Positions 45,556-54,086 of a stretch of 64,000 bases of DNA are shown here, in pieces. Within the stretch, counting starts at the first letter, position 1. Every line of letters starts with the position of its first letter. The translations under genes were made by a program, and so were the position numbers. Where the stretch lies: assembly GCF_009604455.1 (NCBI RefSeq), contig NZ_WEGL01000002.1, positions 558,001-622,000 of the forward strand, in the 5' to 3' direction. A model generated the notes under the pieces. That model did no database searches. It was not told the DNA's origin and was given only the letters and a program-made list of their open reading frames with translations. Origin of the DNA: Streptomyces sp. RB17 (GTDB lineage: Bacteria; Actinomycetota; Actinomycetes; Streptomycetales; Streptomycetaceae).

Positions 45556-45586
45556 AGTTTTGTTCCCCATGCTTTACGCTGTCTTC

Positions 45587-46249
45587 ATGCCCAGCGCGCT
45601 GCCGCCGTTCCCGCCACCCCAAGAGCCCCTCGAAGCCCCTCAGTTGCTCGAGGTCGGCATGGGGCCCGAGGAACCATGCCTGCGTGCCGACGCCGCGCGC
45701 AACCGGGCCCGGCTGCTGGAGGCCGCCTCCCGGCTGATCGCGGAGCACGGGGTGGCCGGGGTCACCATGGAGGCGGTCGCGGTGGCGGCCCAGGTGGGCA
45801 AGGGGACGGTGTTCCGCCGCTTCGGCGACCGCACGGGGCTGCTCATGGCCCTGCTCGACCACTCGGACCGGAAGCTGCAGGCCGACTTTCTGGGCGGGCC
45901 CCCGCCGCTGGGGCCCGGGGCGCTGCCCCTGGAGCGCCTGCGGGCGTTCGGCGTGGCGGTGCTGTACCGCTCGGTCGAGCAGCTCGACCTGCAGCTGGCC
46001 GCCCAGACGGAACCGACCCGCCGGTTCTCCCACCCGGCGGTCACCGCGCTGCGCACGCACGTCACGATGCTGCTGCGGCAGATCGTGCCGGACGCCGACT
46101 GCGAACTGCTGTCCCAGACCCTTCTCAACTCGCTCGACCCGGCCCTCATCCACCACCAGACCAGGCAGTGCGGGATGCCCATGGAGCGCCTGGAGGCCGG
46201 CTGGATCGACCTGGTCGCCCGCGTCACCGGCACCCGCCCGCCCAGCTGA
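45587..46249 (+). CDS. TetR/AcrR-family regulator
   Basis: A 220-residue TetR-type repressor. After a 35-residue Pro-rich N-terminal extension comes the DNA-binding domain (ARNRARLLEAASRLIAEHG, VTMEAVAVAAQVGKGTVFRRFGD), then a helical ligand domain. ATG at 45587 lies 6 nt after TACGCT, so the transcript may be leaderless; upstream in-frame starts (45560) are less likely. The pair of GGACC-type operators upstream suggests it represses itself and the divergent FMN reductase. Confidence 0.88.
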   Translation: MPSALPPFPPPQEPLEAPQLLEVGMGPEEPCLRADAARNRARLLEAASRLIAEHGVAGVTMEAVAVAAQVGKGTVFRRFGDRTGLLMALLDHSDRKLQADFLGGPPPLGPGALPLERLRAFGVAVLYRSVEQLDLQLAAQTEPTRRFSHPAVTALRTHVTMLLRQIVPDADCELLSQTLLNSLDPALIHHQTRQCGMPMERLEAGWIDLVARVTGTRPPS

Positions 46250-46612
46250 GCTCCGGTCGGCCGGGCGCCCGGCCGAGGCTCGCACGAGGCCGTCCCGCTC
46301 GGCGCCGGCCCACGGTCCGCACGAGGCCGAGCCCGGCACGGCCACCACGTGGTTCCGTCGCTGGACGCAGGCCTTGCCACCCCACGGCCGCCTCACCGAG
46401 AGCATCGGCCTGGCCGCCCCGCGAACCGTGCCGCTGGGCCTGGGTCTGTTGCCTTGTCTGCCTCGCGGGGCCGCGGCTTGGCTGTTCCGCGAACCCTGTC
46501 GCTGGGCCTGGGTCTGTTGCCCTGTCCGCCTCGCCTGGCCTCGGCTTGGCCACCCGCGGTCACCGCGCTCCGCGCTCCGCGCCGAGTCGCCTCCATCGCC
46601 GCCCCGCCCCGG
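46250..46612. repeat. Gene-free 363-nt region with two 68-bp direct repeats
   Basis: No gene is supported. From 46421, two imperfect 68-bp copies begin GCGAACC and share CGCTGGGCCTGGGTCTGTTG (the second copy starts at 46489). A more degenerate related segment precedes them at about 46350-46400. It lies between the 3' ends of the convergent TetR and FAD monooxygenase genes. Confidence 0.7.
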
Positions 46613-47758
46613 TCAGTCGCTCCGGGTTGCGAACATGTCGAGCAGCCCCTGTGGTGCGTCCGGGCGGAACAGGAGCGCGGCGCTCTGCGCCGACTCCGCC
46701 GCGGACCGTTCCGCGCGCTCGAACATCCGGTCCTCGTACGCGGTCAGCGCTGCCTCGGTGTCGGCGGGGTGCGCGACCAGGGCGAGGGCCAGTTCGGCGC
46801 CGTCGAGCAGGGCCAGATTGGCGCCCTCGCCCGCGAACGGCGACATCAGATGGGCCGCGTCCCCGAGCAGGGTGACCCCGGGCACCCGGTCCCAGCGCTG
46901 GCCGACCGGCAGTGCGTGGATCCGCCGGGGCACCAGCGCCCCGTCCGCGTCGGCGACCAGGCTCCGCAGGCTCTCGTCCCAGCCGTCGAACTCCTTCAGT
47001 ACCGCCGTCTTCGCCGCCTCGGTGTCGCCGAAGTCGATGCCGTCCAGCCAGTCCTCGGGCGCCTCGACGGCCGCGTACACATGCAGACTGCCGTCGCTCT
47101 CGCGGTGCGCGAGGAAGCCCCGGCCCGCGCCGAGCGCGAACAGCATCCCGCCGCCGACGACCGCCGCGCTCTCCGGGTGGCGCAGATCCGCCTCCGTCAG
47201 GTCGGCCTCGACGAACGACACACCCGTGTACGCGGGCCGGGCCGGGGAGAGCAGCGGGCGGATGCGGGACCACGCGCCGTCCGCGCCGACCAGCAGGTCC
47301 GTGGTGAACGCGGTGCCGTCGGCCAGGGCGACCTCGTGTCGGCCGTCGCCCATCGATCGCGCACCGGTGACCTTGGCGCCCCAGCGGACCGTGCCCTCGG
47401 TCAGTGAGCCGAGCAGCAGCTCACGCAGGTCCCCGCGGTCGATCTCGGGCCGGCCGCCGGAGCCGTCGTCGTCCTCGGCGAGCCGGACGGTGGCGTGCCG
47501 GTCGAGGACGCGCAGGGCCTGGCCACCGGGGTGGACCAGTTTCCGGAACTCCTCGTGCAGCCCGGCCGCCCGCAGCGCCTCCTGGCCGGAGTCCTCGTGG
47601 ATGTCGAGCATGCCTCCCTGGGTCCGGGCGGCCGGCCCGGGGTCCAGGTCGAAGAGGGCGGCTGCTATGCCGTGCACCTGCAGAACACGGGCGAGCACGA
47701 GCCCGCCGAGGCCCGCGCCGACGACGGCGATCGGGTGGTGGGGACAGGTGGTGCTCAT
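46613..47758 (-). CDS. FAD-dependent monooxygenase (TetX-like)
   Basis: A 381-residue class A flavoprotein hydroxylase. The N-terminal FAD loop is VVGAGLGGLVLARVL, the middle motif is LLVGADGAWSRIR, and the C-terminal FAD/riboflavin motif is LLGDAAHLMSPFAGEGANLAL. It resembles TetX-type destructases and related aromatic hydroxylases; substrate unknown. GGAGG lies before ATG 47758. It is 17 nt downstream of a TetR gene on the same strand and probably co-transcribed with it. Confidence 0.9.
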   Translation of the reverse strand: MSTTCPHHPIAVVGAGLGGLVLARVLQVHGIAAALFDLDPGPAARTQGGMLDIHEDSGQEALRAAGLHEEFRKLVHPGGQALRVLDRHATVRLAEDDDGSGGRPEIDRGDLRELLLGSLTEGTVRWGAKVTGARSMGDGRHEVALADGTAFTTDLLVGADGAWSRIRPLLSPARPAYTGVSFVEADLTEADLRHPESAAVVGGGMLFALGAGRGFLAHRESDGSLHVYAAVEAPEDWLDGIDFGDTEAAKTAVLKEFDGWDESLRSLVADADGALVPRRIHALPVGQRWDRVPGVTLLGDAAHLMSPFAGEGANLALLDGAELALALVAHPADTEAALTAYEDRMFERAERSAAESAQSAALLFRPDAPQGLLDMFATRSD

Positions 47759-47775
47759 GGGGGCCTCCTGGCCGG

Positions 47776-48438
47776 TCAGTCGGGTACGGCGGTGCGCTCG
47801 ATGCCGTTGATCAGGGTCCGGAAGGCCCACGAAAGGCGGGCCTCGGGCGTGCCGGCGAGCAGTGCGTCGGCGCTCGCGGCGATGTGCGGATGGGTGTCGG
47901 ACGGCGCCTCGCGCAGGGCGCGGGCCAGCGCCCGCCACTCGCCGGGGGTGTCCTCCCCGGCGTGCTCGGCGGCGGTCGCGGTGGCGTGCTGCAGCAACAG
48001 GTCGACGCCCCACGCGGCCTGCGCCCGGGGCACCCCGCCCGACCGGAGCAGGTCGAGCAGGGTCTCGACGAGCCGCAGATAGTTCGGCCCGCTCGGCCAC
48101 GCGGTCAGTGCCGAGCGGGCCAGGCTCGGATGTTCCAGGAGCATGGCGGTGTAGGCGGTCAGCACCTTCTCCAGCCGCTGCCGCCAGTCGCCCCCGGCCG
48201 GGACCGGGGCGACCGAGCCGAGCAGCTCGTCCAGGACGGCCGCGTGCAGTTCGTCCGTGTTGCGGACGTAGACGTACAGCGAGGCCGGGCCGGTATCGAG
48301 TTCCTGCGCCAGTCGCCGCATCGTCACCTTGCGCAGTCCTTCCGCGCGCAGGATCGCGACGGCGGCGGCGACGATGCCCTCCCGGGTCAGGGCGGGCTTG
48401 GCGGGACGCTCGCGACGGGAGCGGGGAGAAGCGGCCAT
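47776..48438 (-). CDS. TetR-family regulator (TetR_C type)
   Basis: A 220-residue repressor: helix-turn-helix LTREGIVAAAVAILRAEGL, VTMRRLAQELDTGPASLYVYV, then a TetR_C-like ligand domain (about 80-215). GGTGGAG lies 2 nt before ATG 48438. Two overlapping palindromes directly upstream (48448-48482) are its likely operators. It leads an operon with the FAD monooxygenase, so the pair looks like a drug-inducible modification system. Confidence 0.9.
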   Translation of the reverse strand: MAASPRSRRERPAKPALTREGIVAAAVAILRAEGLRKVTMRRLAQELDTGPASLYVYVRNTDELHAAVLDELLGSVAPVPAGGDWRQRLEKVLTAYTAMLLEHPSLARSALTAWPSGPNYLRLVETLLDLLRSGGVPRAQAAWGVDLLLQHATATAAEHAGEDTPGEWRALARALREAPSDTHPHIAASADALLAGTPEARLSWAFRTLINGIERTAVPD

Positions 48439-48447
48439 GACTCCACC

Positions 48448-48482
48448 GTAACGAACACGTTCGTTACGAACAAGTTCGTCAC
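48448..48482. promoter_or_regulatory. Two overlapping TetR operators
   Basis: GTAACGAAC-AC-GTTCGTTAC (48448-48467) is a perfect inverted repeat with 9-bp arms. The second, GTTACGAAC-AA-GTTCGTCAC (48463-48482), shares 5 bp with the first and has one mismatch. They begin 10 nt upstream of the TetR start codon, a position fit for autorepression. Confidence 0.85.
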
Positions 48483-48602
48483 CTGCTGACTGATCTTCCG
48501 GTAGACGGCCTCACCAATGTCGTGGAACTCGCGCGTGAGAGGTGCGGGATCGGCGAGAGGTGACTTCAGGACGCCGAATGTGTACAGAACAAGGTGGGGC
48601 AT
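48483..48602 (-). pseudogene. DUF3291 gene remnant (5' fragment)
   Basis: From ATG 48602 the minus strand encodes MPHLVLYTFGVLKSPLADP and then TREFHDIGEAVYRKISQ, the typical beginning of DUF3291-family proteins as I remember them. After about 38 codons homology stops exactly where the TetR operator sequence begins (the frame then reads through VTNLFVTNVFVT). The rest of the roughly 120-150-residue protein is absent. It looks like a gene truncated when the TetR-monooxygenase unit arrived. Confidence 0.6.
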
Positions 48603-48716
48603 CTGCGAGCAGCATCGACAAACCGCTCAACAGGTCGCCGCAGATTTCGTCGAACCGTGAACCACGTCGACCCGCTTCTTCCCGGCCCCCGCCCCTCTGC
48701 CAAGATGCGGTCTGTC

Positions 48717-49718
48717 ATGGTGCAGATACCGAACACGCCCACGAGTGCCGATGTGGCCCGCCTGGCGGGCGTCTCGCGCGCGACCGTGTCCTATGTCCTC
48801 AACAACACCAGCGCCGTACGGATCAGCGAACCGACGCGCCGCCGCGTGCGTGAGGCCGCACGGGAACTGGGGTACGTCCCCCACGCCGCCGCCCGCAGCC
48901 TGCGCGCCGGACACAGCCGTATGGTCCTCATGCCCGCCCCGGCGATCCCGGTGGGCCCGCTCTACAGCGGGTTCCTCAATGAACTGCAGGGGGAGCTCGG
49001 CCGGCTCGACTACACCGTCGTGCAGTACGGCGCCGTCGGCCTCCAGGGCGACGAAGCGGCCCGCGCCTGGGCGGAGTTGCGGCCGGTCGCCGTCCTGGTG
49101 CCCGGTGCGGGACTCGGGCCGCAGGGCGTCGGGGTCCTCAAGCGCTCCGGTGCCCGGGCGGTGGTCACCCTCGGCCCCGGACGTGTCGACGGCGCGCACG
49201 CCCTGCTCATGGACCACGACGCCGTCGGTGAGTGTGCGGGCGCCCATCTCCACGCCCGGGGCCGGCGCCGGATCGGTGTGGTGGTGCCCGAGGAGTCCGG
49301 TCTGGAGGTGTACTCCCGGCCCCGGCTCGCCGGTGTGCGCCGGGCGCTGCGCGGCACGGATGCCGCCGTGACCGGGCTCCCGCTCGCGTACACGGAGGAA
49401 TCCGCCAGCCAACTCGCCGCCCGCTGGGGGGAGTTGGACCTCGATGCGGTGTTCGCCTACAACGACGAGTACGCGATGCTCCTGATGCGCGCCCTGCAGG
49501 ACGCGGGCGTGCGCATCCCCGAGGACGTGGCGGTCATCGGCGCCGACGACCTGATGCTCGGCCGGCTGCTGCGGCCCCGGCTCAGCACGGTGCACATCGA
49601 GCTGCCCTCGGGCCGCGACCTCGCCGAACTGGTCGACCGGGCGGTCCGCGACCCCGGCGCCGAGCCCGAGGTGCACAAGGTTCTTGGCGCCTCGGTGGTC
49701 CAGCGCGAGTCCACTTGA
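48717..49718 (+). CDS. LacI-family transcriptional regulator
   Basis: A 333-residue LacI/GalR-type regulator: N-terminal helix-turn-helix (TSADVARLAGVSRATVSYVLNN) with hinge helix (AARSLRAGHS) and a sugar-binding-protein-like core (AVFAYNDEYAMLLMRAL, VAVIGADDLMLGRLLRPRLSTV). ATG 48717 is chosen because the helix-turn-helix begins about ten residues later; an ATG at 48705 is possible. No carbohydrate genes adjoin it, so the target is unclear; the aldehyde dehydrogenase downstream is one candidate. Confidence 0.9.
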   Translation: MVQIPNTPTSADVARLAGVSRATVSYVLNNTSAVRISEPTRRRVREAARELGYVPHAAARSLRAGHSRMVLMPAPAIPVGPLYSGFLNELQGELGRLDYTVVQYGAVGLQGDEAARAWAELRPVAVLVPGAGLGPQGVGVLKRSGARAVVTLGPGRVDGAHALLMDHDAVGECAGAHLHARGRRRIGVVVPEESGLEVYSRPRLAGVRRALRGTDAAVTGLPLAYTEESASQLAARWGELDLDAVFAYNDEYAMLLMRALQDAGVRIPEDVAVIGADDLMLGRLLRPRLSTVHIELPSGRDLAELVDRAVRDPGAEPEVHKVLGASVVQREST

Positions 49719-49879
49719 CGGCGGGCCTCGGCGGCAGCCGGGGCGCAGGTGGCGCCGGCGGGGTACAGCTCCCGGTGGTGACGGGTTCCGGGGCGGCGTC
49801 GCCCGATGTAGTTTCGTGCTCAACCAAGTAGGGTCGAGCGCAGAGTTCCGTACCGCACGGCGATCGATCGGAGAGCCGA

Positions 49880-51316
49880 ATGCCGCTGCTCGACCCGAAG
49901 ACCTGGCAAGCCCGCAGCCTTGCCGGACCCGCCCACACCGTCACCGAGCCCGCCACCGGCGACGCCCTCGGCACCGTCGCCCTCGCCGCCCCCGAGGACG
50001 TCGGCCGCGCGGCGCGAGTCGCCCGCGCCGCCCAGGCCGGCTGGGCCCGGACGCCGCACTTCCAGCGGGCCCAGGTGCTGCGCCGGGCGGGTGACTTGTT
50101 CACCGAGCATGCCGACGAACTGCGCGAGTGGCTCGTACGCGAGTCCGGATCCGTGCCGGGCAAGGCGGACTTCGAGCTCCACGTGGCCGCCCAGGAGTGC
50201 TACGAGGCCGCCGCCCTCGCCTCCCGTCCGACCGGCCAGGTGCTGCCCAGCGAGGCCGCCCGGCTGTCGTACACCCGCCGGGTCCCGGTCGGCGTGGTGG
50301 GTGTGATCGCCCCGTTCAACGCGCCGCTGATCCTGTCCATCCGCTCCGTCGCGCCGGCCCTCGCGCTCGGCAACGCGGTGGTCCTCAAACCGGATCCGCG
50401 CACCGCCGTCTGCGGCGGCCTCGCCCTCGCCGCCGTCTTCGCGGCGGCCGGTCTGCCCGAGGACCTGCTGCATGTGCTGCCCGGCGGCGCGGAGACGGGT
50501 GCGGCGCTGGTCGAGGACCCACTCGTCCCCGTCATCTCCTTCACCGGATCCACCGCGGCGGGCCGCGCGGTCGGCGAGGCGGCCGGCCGCCACCTCAAGC
50601 GGGCCCACCTCGAACTGGGCGGCAACTCGGCCCTGATCGTGCTGGAGGACGCCGATCTCGACGCCGTGATCTCCACGGCGGCCTGGGGCTCGTTCTTCCA
50701 CCAGGGCCAGATCTGCATGACCACCGGCCGGCACCTCGTACACGCCTCGCTCTACGACGAGTACGTCGAACGGCTCGCCGCCAAGGCCGACTCGCTGGCC
50801 GTCGGCGACCCCCACCGCGAGCAGGTCCACCTCGGCCCGGTCATCGACGCGGGGCAGCTCGCCAAGATCGACGGCCTCGTGCGTACGAGTATCTCCCGCG
50901 GCGCGAAACTCACCGCGGGCGGCACCCACGAACAGCTCTTCTACCGGCCGACCGTGCTGGCCGACGCGGGCGACGACACCCCGGCGTACGCCGAGGAGGT
51001 CTTCGGCCCGGTCGCGCCCGTCCGCTCCTTCGCCACCGCCGACGAGGCGGCGGCCCTTGCCGCGGACAGCCCCTACGGCCTCTCCCTCGGCATCGTCGGC
51101 CGGGACACCGCCCGGGCCCTCGACCTGGCCGAGCGGATCCCCACGGGCATCGTCCACGTCAACGACCAGACCGTGAACGACGAGGCGGTGGCCCCCTTCG
51201 GCGGCGTCGCCGCGTCCGGTACCGGCGCCCGCTTCGGCGGTGAGGCCAATCTGGACGCCTTCACCGACCTGCGCTGGACGACCCTGCGCGGCGACGTGGC
51301 GCCGTACCCGTTCTGA
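49880..51316 (+). CDS. Aldehyde dehydrogenase (benzaldehyde/vanillin type)
   Basis: A 478-residue NAD(P)-dependent aldehyde dehydrogenase. Key elements are the oxyanion/binding motif VIAPFNAPLI, the coenzyme loop FTGSTAAGRAVGEAA, the catalytic glutamate in LELGGN (about 245) and the nucleophile cysteine in GQICMTTGR (about 277). PFGGVAASGTGARFGG closes the site. Overall it resembles benzaldehyde or vanillin dehydrogenases that act on aromatic aldehydes. GGAGAG lies before ATG 49880. The convergent trxC stop is 12 nt away. Confidence 0.92.
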   Translation: MPLLDPKTWQARSLAGPAHTVTEPATGDALGTVALAAPEDVGRAARVARAAQAGWARTPHFQRAQVLRRAGDLFTEHADELREWLVRESGSVPGKADFELHVAAQECYEAAALASRPTGQVLPSEAARLSYTRRVPVGVVGVIAPFNAPLILSIRSVAPALALGNAVVLKPDPRTAVCGGLALAAVFAAAGLPEDLLHVLPGGAETGAALVEDPLVPVISFTGSTAAGRAVGEAAGRHLKRAHLELGGNSALIVLEDADLDAVISTAAWGSFFHQGQICMTTGRHLVHASLYDEYVERLAAKADSLAVGDPHREQVHLGPVIDAGQLAKIDGLVRTSISRGAKLTAGGTHEQLFYRPTVLADAGDDTPAYAEEVFGPVAPVRSFATADEAAALAADSPYGLSLGIVGRDTARALDLAERIPTGIVHVNDQTVNDEAVAPFGGVAASGTGARFGGEANLDAFTDLRWTTLRGDVAPYPF

Positions 51317-51328
51317 GAGGCCTCTGGG

Positions 51329-51712
51329 CTACTGGGCGGCGCCCCCCTGGGCCTCCTGAGCCGCGATGTCCTTGCGGACCTGGTCCATGTCCAGCTTCCG
51401 GGCCTGCCCGATGAGGTCCGTCAGCGCGGGCTCGGGCAGGGCGCCCGGCTGGGCGAAGACGGCGACCTTGTCGCGGACGATCATCAGCGTCGGGATCGAC
51501 TGGATGCCGAAGGCCGCGGCCAGCTCCGGCTGGGCCTCGGTGTCCACCTTGCCGAAGACCAGGTCCGGGTTGTCCTCCGCGGCCTTCTCGTACACGGGTG
51601 CGAACTGGCGGCACGGCCCGCACCAGGCAGCCCAGAAGTCGATCAGAACGAAGTCGTTGTCGGTGACCGTCTGGTCGAAGTTGTCCTTGGTCAGCTCCAC
51701 GGTGCTGCTCAT
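51329..51712 (-). CDS. trxC: Thioredoxin
   Basis: A 127-residue thioredoxin with the WCGPC active site (Cys31, Cys34) and cis-proline loop SIPTLMIV. It reduces protein disulfides in the cytoplasm. The C-terminal 20 residues beyond the fold are Gln/Ala-rich. A canonical sigma-R promoter lies upstream (51758-51783), so it should be induced by disulfide stress. Locus and promoter match S. coelicolor trxC, recalled as SCO0885. Confidence 0.95.
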   Translation of the reverse strand: MSSTVELTKDNFDQTVTDNDFVLIDFWAAWCGPCRQFAPVYEKAAEDNPDLVFGKVDTEAQPELAAAFGIQSIPTLMIVRDKVAVFAQPGALPEPALTDLIGQARKLDMDQVRKDIAAQEAQGGAAQ

Positions 51713-51757
51713 GCCCTGAGTCCCTACTTCCTGGTGCGGGGGTGTGCCGACGGCGGA

Positions 51758-51783
51758 AACACGGCCGTCGGACCGCCTATTCC
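51758..51783 (-). promoter_or_regulatory. Sigma-R promoter of trxC
   Basis: On the minus strand, GGAAT (51783-51779), exactly 18 nt, then GTT (51760-51758) match the sigma-R consensus GGAAT-N18-GTT. Predicted transcription would start about 40 nt before the trxC ATG. Confidence 0.9.
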
Positions 51784-51855
51784 ACACGTGCACGTCTGTG
51801 TTCCGCGCACGTACCCATGTGGCCGTCGCGCACACCACCCACCAGACTGAACCCC

Positions 51856-53286
51856 ATGACGGAAACGGAATCCATCGCGTACGACGTCGTGGTGCTCGGG
51901 GCCGGGCCCGTGGGGGAGAACGTCGCCGACCGCACCCGCGCGGCCGGCCTCACCACCGCGGTCGTGGAGAGCGAGCTGGTCGGCGGCGAGTGCTCGTACT
52001 GGGCGTGCATGCCCAGCAAGGCCCTGCTCCGGCCGGTGATCGCCCAGGCGGACGCCCGCCGCCTGCCCGGCCTCGCCCCGGCGGTCCAGGGCCCGCTCGA
52101 CACCCCGGCCGTCCTCGCCCGCCGGGACGAGTACACCTCCCACTGGAAGGACGACGGCCAGGTCGGCTGGCTCGACGGCATCGGCGCCGACCTGTACCGC
52201 GGCCACGGGCGGCTCGCCGGCCCCCGTACGGTCACCGTGACGGCCCCCGACGGCACGGTCGAAACCCTCACCGCCCGGCATGCCGTCGCCGTCGCCACCG
52301 GCACCCGCGCCTGGCTGCCCGACCTGCCCGGCCTCGCCGAGGTGAACCCGTGGACCAGCCGCGAGGCGACCAGCGCCGGGGCCGCCCCGGCCCGGCTGAT
52401 CGTCGTCGGCGGCGGTGTCGTCGCCACCGAGATGGCCACCGCCTGGCAGGCCCTCGGCTCCCGGGTCACCCTGCTGGTGCGCGGCAAGGGCCTGCTGAAC
52501 CGTATGGAGCCGTTCGCCGGGGAACTGGTCGCCGAGGCGCTCACCCAGGCGGGCGCCGACGTCCGCACCGGCACCTCCGTGGAGTCCGTCACCCGTGAGA
52601 ACGGCACGGTCGTGGCCGTCACCGTCGCCGGCGACCGGATCGAGGCCGAGGAGATCCTCTTCGCCACCGGCCGGATCCCGCACACCGACGACATCGGCCT
52701 CGACACCGTCGGCCTGGAACCCGGCTCCTGGCTGGGCGTCGACGACACCCTCCGCGTCACGGGCACCGACTGGCTGTACGCGGTCGGTGACGTCAACCAC
52801 CGCGCCCTGCTCACCCACCAGGGCAAGTACCAGGCCCGCATCGCCGGCGCGGCCATCGCCGCCCGCGCGGCCGGCGACACCGTGCAGGTCGAGTCCTGGG
52901 GCGCGTACACGGCCACCGCCGACCACCACGCCGTACCCCAGGTGGTGTTCACCGACCCCGAGGCCGCCGCGGTCGGCCTCTCCCTCGCGGAGGCCGAACA
53001 GGCCGGCCACCGCGTCCGCGCCGTCGACGTCGAGTTCTCCGCCGTCGCGGGTGCGGGCCTGTACGCCGACGGCTACAAGGGCCGCGCCCGGATGGTGGTC
53101 GACCTGGAGGACGAGATCCTGCGCGGCGTCACCTTCGTCGGCCCCGGCGTAAGCGAGCTCATCCACTCGGCGACCGTCGCCGTCGCCGGCCGGGTGCCGG
53201 TCAGCCGCCTGTGGCACGCGGTCCCGTCGTACCCGACGCTGAGCGAGGTATGGCTGCGACTGCTGGAGTCGTACCGCGACAAATAG
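51856..53286 (+). CDS. Dihydrolipoamide dehydrogenase-like disulfide oxidoreductase
   Basis: A 476-residue pyridine nucleotide-disulfide oxidoreductase: FAD loop VVVLGAGPVGENVADRTR, redox-active Cys46 and Cys51 (GGECSYWACMPSKAL), NAD(P) loop IVVGGGVVATEMATAW, second FAD motif LYAVGDVN and the C-terminal catalytic His region (HAVPSYPTLSEVW). No 2-oxoacid dehydrogenase genes adjoin it. With trxC next door it may serve thiol reduction, or be a mercuric-reductase-like enzyme without its metal domain. CAGACT lies 7 nt before ATG 51856, a possible leaderless promoter. Confidence 0.9.
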   Translation: MTETESIAYDVVVLGAGPVGENVADRTRAAGLTTAVVESELVGGECSYWACMPSKALLRPVIAQADARRLPGLAPAVQGPLDTPAVLARRDEYTSHWKDDGQVGWLDGIGADLYRGHGRLAGPRTVTVTAPDGTVETLTARHAVAVATGTRAWLPDLPGLAEVNPWTSREATSAGAAPARLIVVGGGVVATEMATAWQALGSRVTLLVRGKGLLNRMEPFAGELVAEALTQAGADVRTGTSVESVTRENGTVVAVTVAGDRIEAEEILFATGRIPHTDDIGLDTVGLEPGSWLGVDDTLRVTGTDWLYAVGDVNHRALLTHQGKYQARIAGAAIAARAAGDTVQVESWGAYTATADHHAVPQVVFTDPEAAAVGLSLAEAEQAGHRVRAVDVEFSAVAGAGLYADGYKGRARMVVDLEDEILRGVTFVGPGVSELIHSATVAVAGRVPVSRLWHAVPSYPTLSEVWLRLLESYRDK

Positions 53287-53302
53287 CCCTCGGCAAAGGA
53301 AG

Positions 53303-53947
53303 TCACGGCAGCTCGAAGCCGAGCGCCTCGGCCGCCGCCTCGGGTGTCGGCCGGTTCCACAGCGCGGCGACCGCCTCGTTCGTGGACAGCGAGCGCGGTT
53401 CGGCGCGGTCCAGGTAGAGGGTGCCGTCCAGGTGGTCCGTCTCGTGCTGGACGATACGGGCGGGCCACCCGGTGAACACTTCGTCCAGCGCCCGCCCGTG
53501 CTCGTCCTCGGCGCGCAGCCGCACCTCGGCGTGCCGGGCCACCACCGCCTGCCAGCCCGGAACGCTCAGGCAGCCCTCGAAGAACGCGGCACGAGCGGTG
53601 CCGACGGGCTCGTAGACCGGGTTGACCAGGACACGGAAGGGCTGTGGCACCCGGCCCCGGGCCACCGCGACCTCCTCGGGCACCGGCGCCGGATCCTCGA
53701 CGACCGCGATCCTGAGCGGCACGCCGACCTGCGGTGCGGCCAGGCCCACACCGGGTGCGGCGTGCATGGTGACGCGCAGGGCCTCGACGAAACGGGCCAG
53801 CAGGGCGGGGCCGAGCTGGCCGTCGTACGGCTCGGTGCCGCGCCGCAGCACCGGCTGCCCGGCGGCGACGATGGGCAAGGGGCCGCCGGCGGCGAGGAGT
53901 TCCTCGACCCGCTCGGCGAGCGGTGCGTGATCACGGAGAGGGGCCAT
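53303..53947 (-). CDS. def: Peptide deformylase
   Basis: A 214-residue metallohydrolase removing formyl groups from nascent N-termini. All three deformylase motifs are present: GVGLAAPQVG, EGCLSVPGW (metal Cys) and QHETDHLDG (HExxH-type). There is a 30-residue N-terminal extension. ATG 53947 has no strong Shine-Dalgarno; CATGCT lies 6 nt before it. Streptomyces usually carry several def paralogues, so this may be an accessory copy. Confidence 0.92.
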   Translation of the reverse strand: MAPLRDHAPLAERVEELLAAGGPLPIVAAGQPVLRRGTEPYDGQLGPALLARFVEALRVTMHAAPGVGLAAPQVGVPLRIAVVEDPAPVPEEVAVARGRVPQPFRVLVNPVYEPVGTARAAFFEGCLSVPGWQAVVARHAEVRLRAEDEHGRALDEVFTGWPARIVQHETDHLDGTLYLDRAEPRSLSTNEAVAALWNRPTPEAAAEALGFELP

Positions 53948-54086
53948 CGCGTCAGCATGCCATGCCGGGCGGCCGCCGACGGGTGCACCCTGGTCATGGC
54001 GCCGTGACGTAGCGTGGTCCCTCACGCAGGCGCCCACTCGGGCGTCCGGGAGATGAACCGGAGCCATACGAGAGGGAGAACGGGAC

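Noticed and set aside
49820..51157. Minus-strand frame opposite aldehyde dehydrogenase
   Set aside because: Shadow of an enzyme with intact catalytic Cys and Glu motifs on the plus strand.
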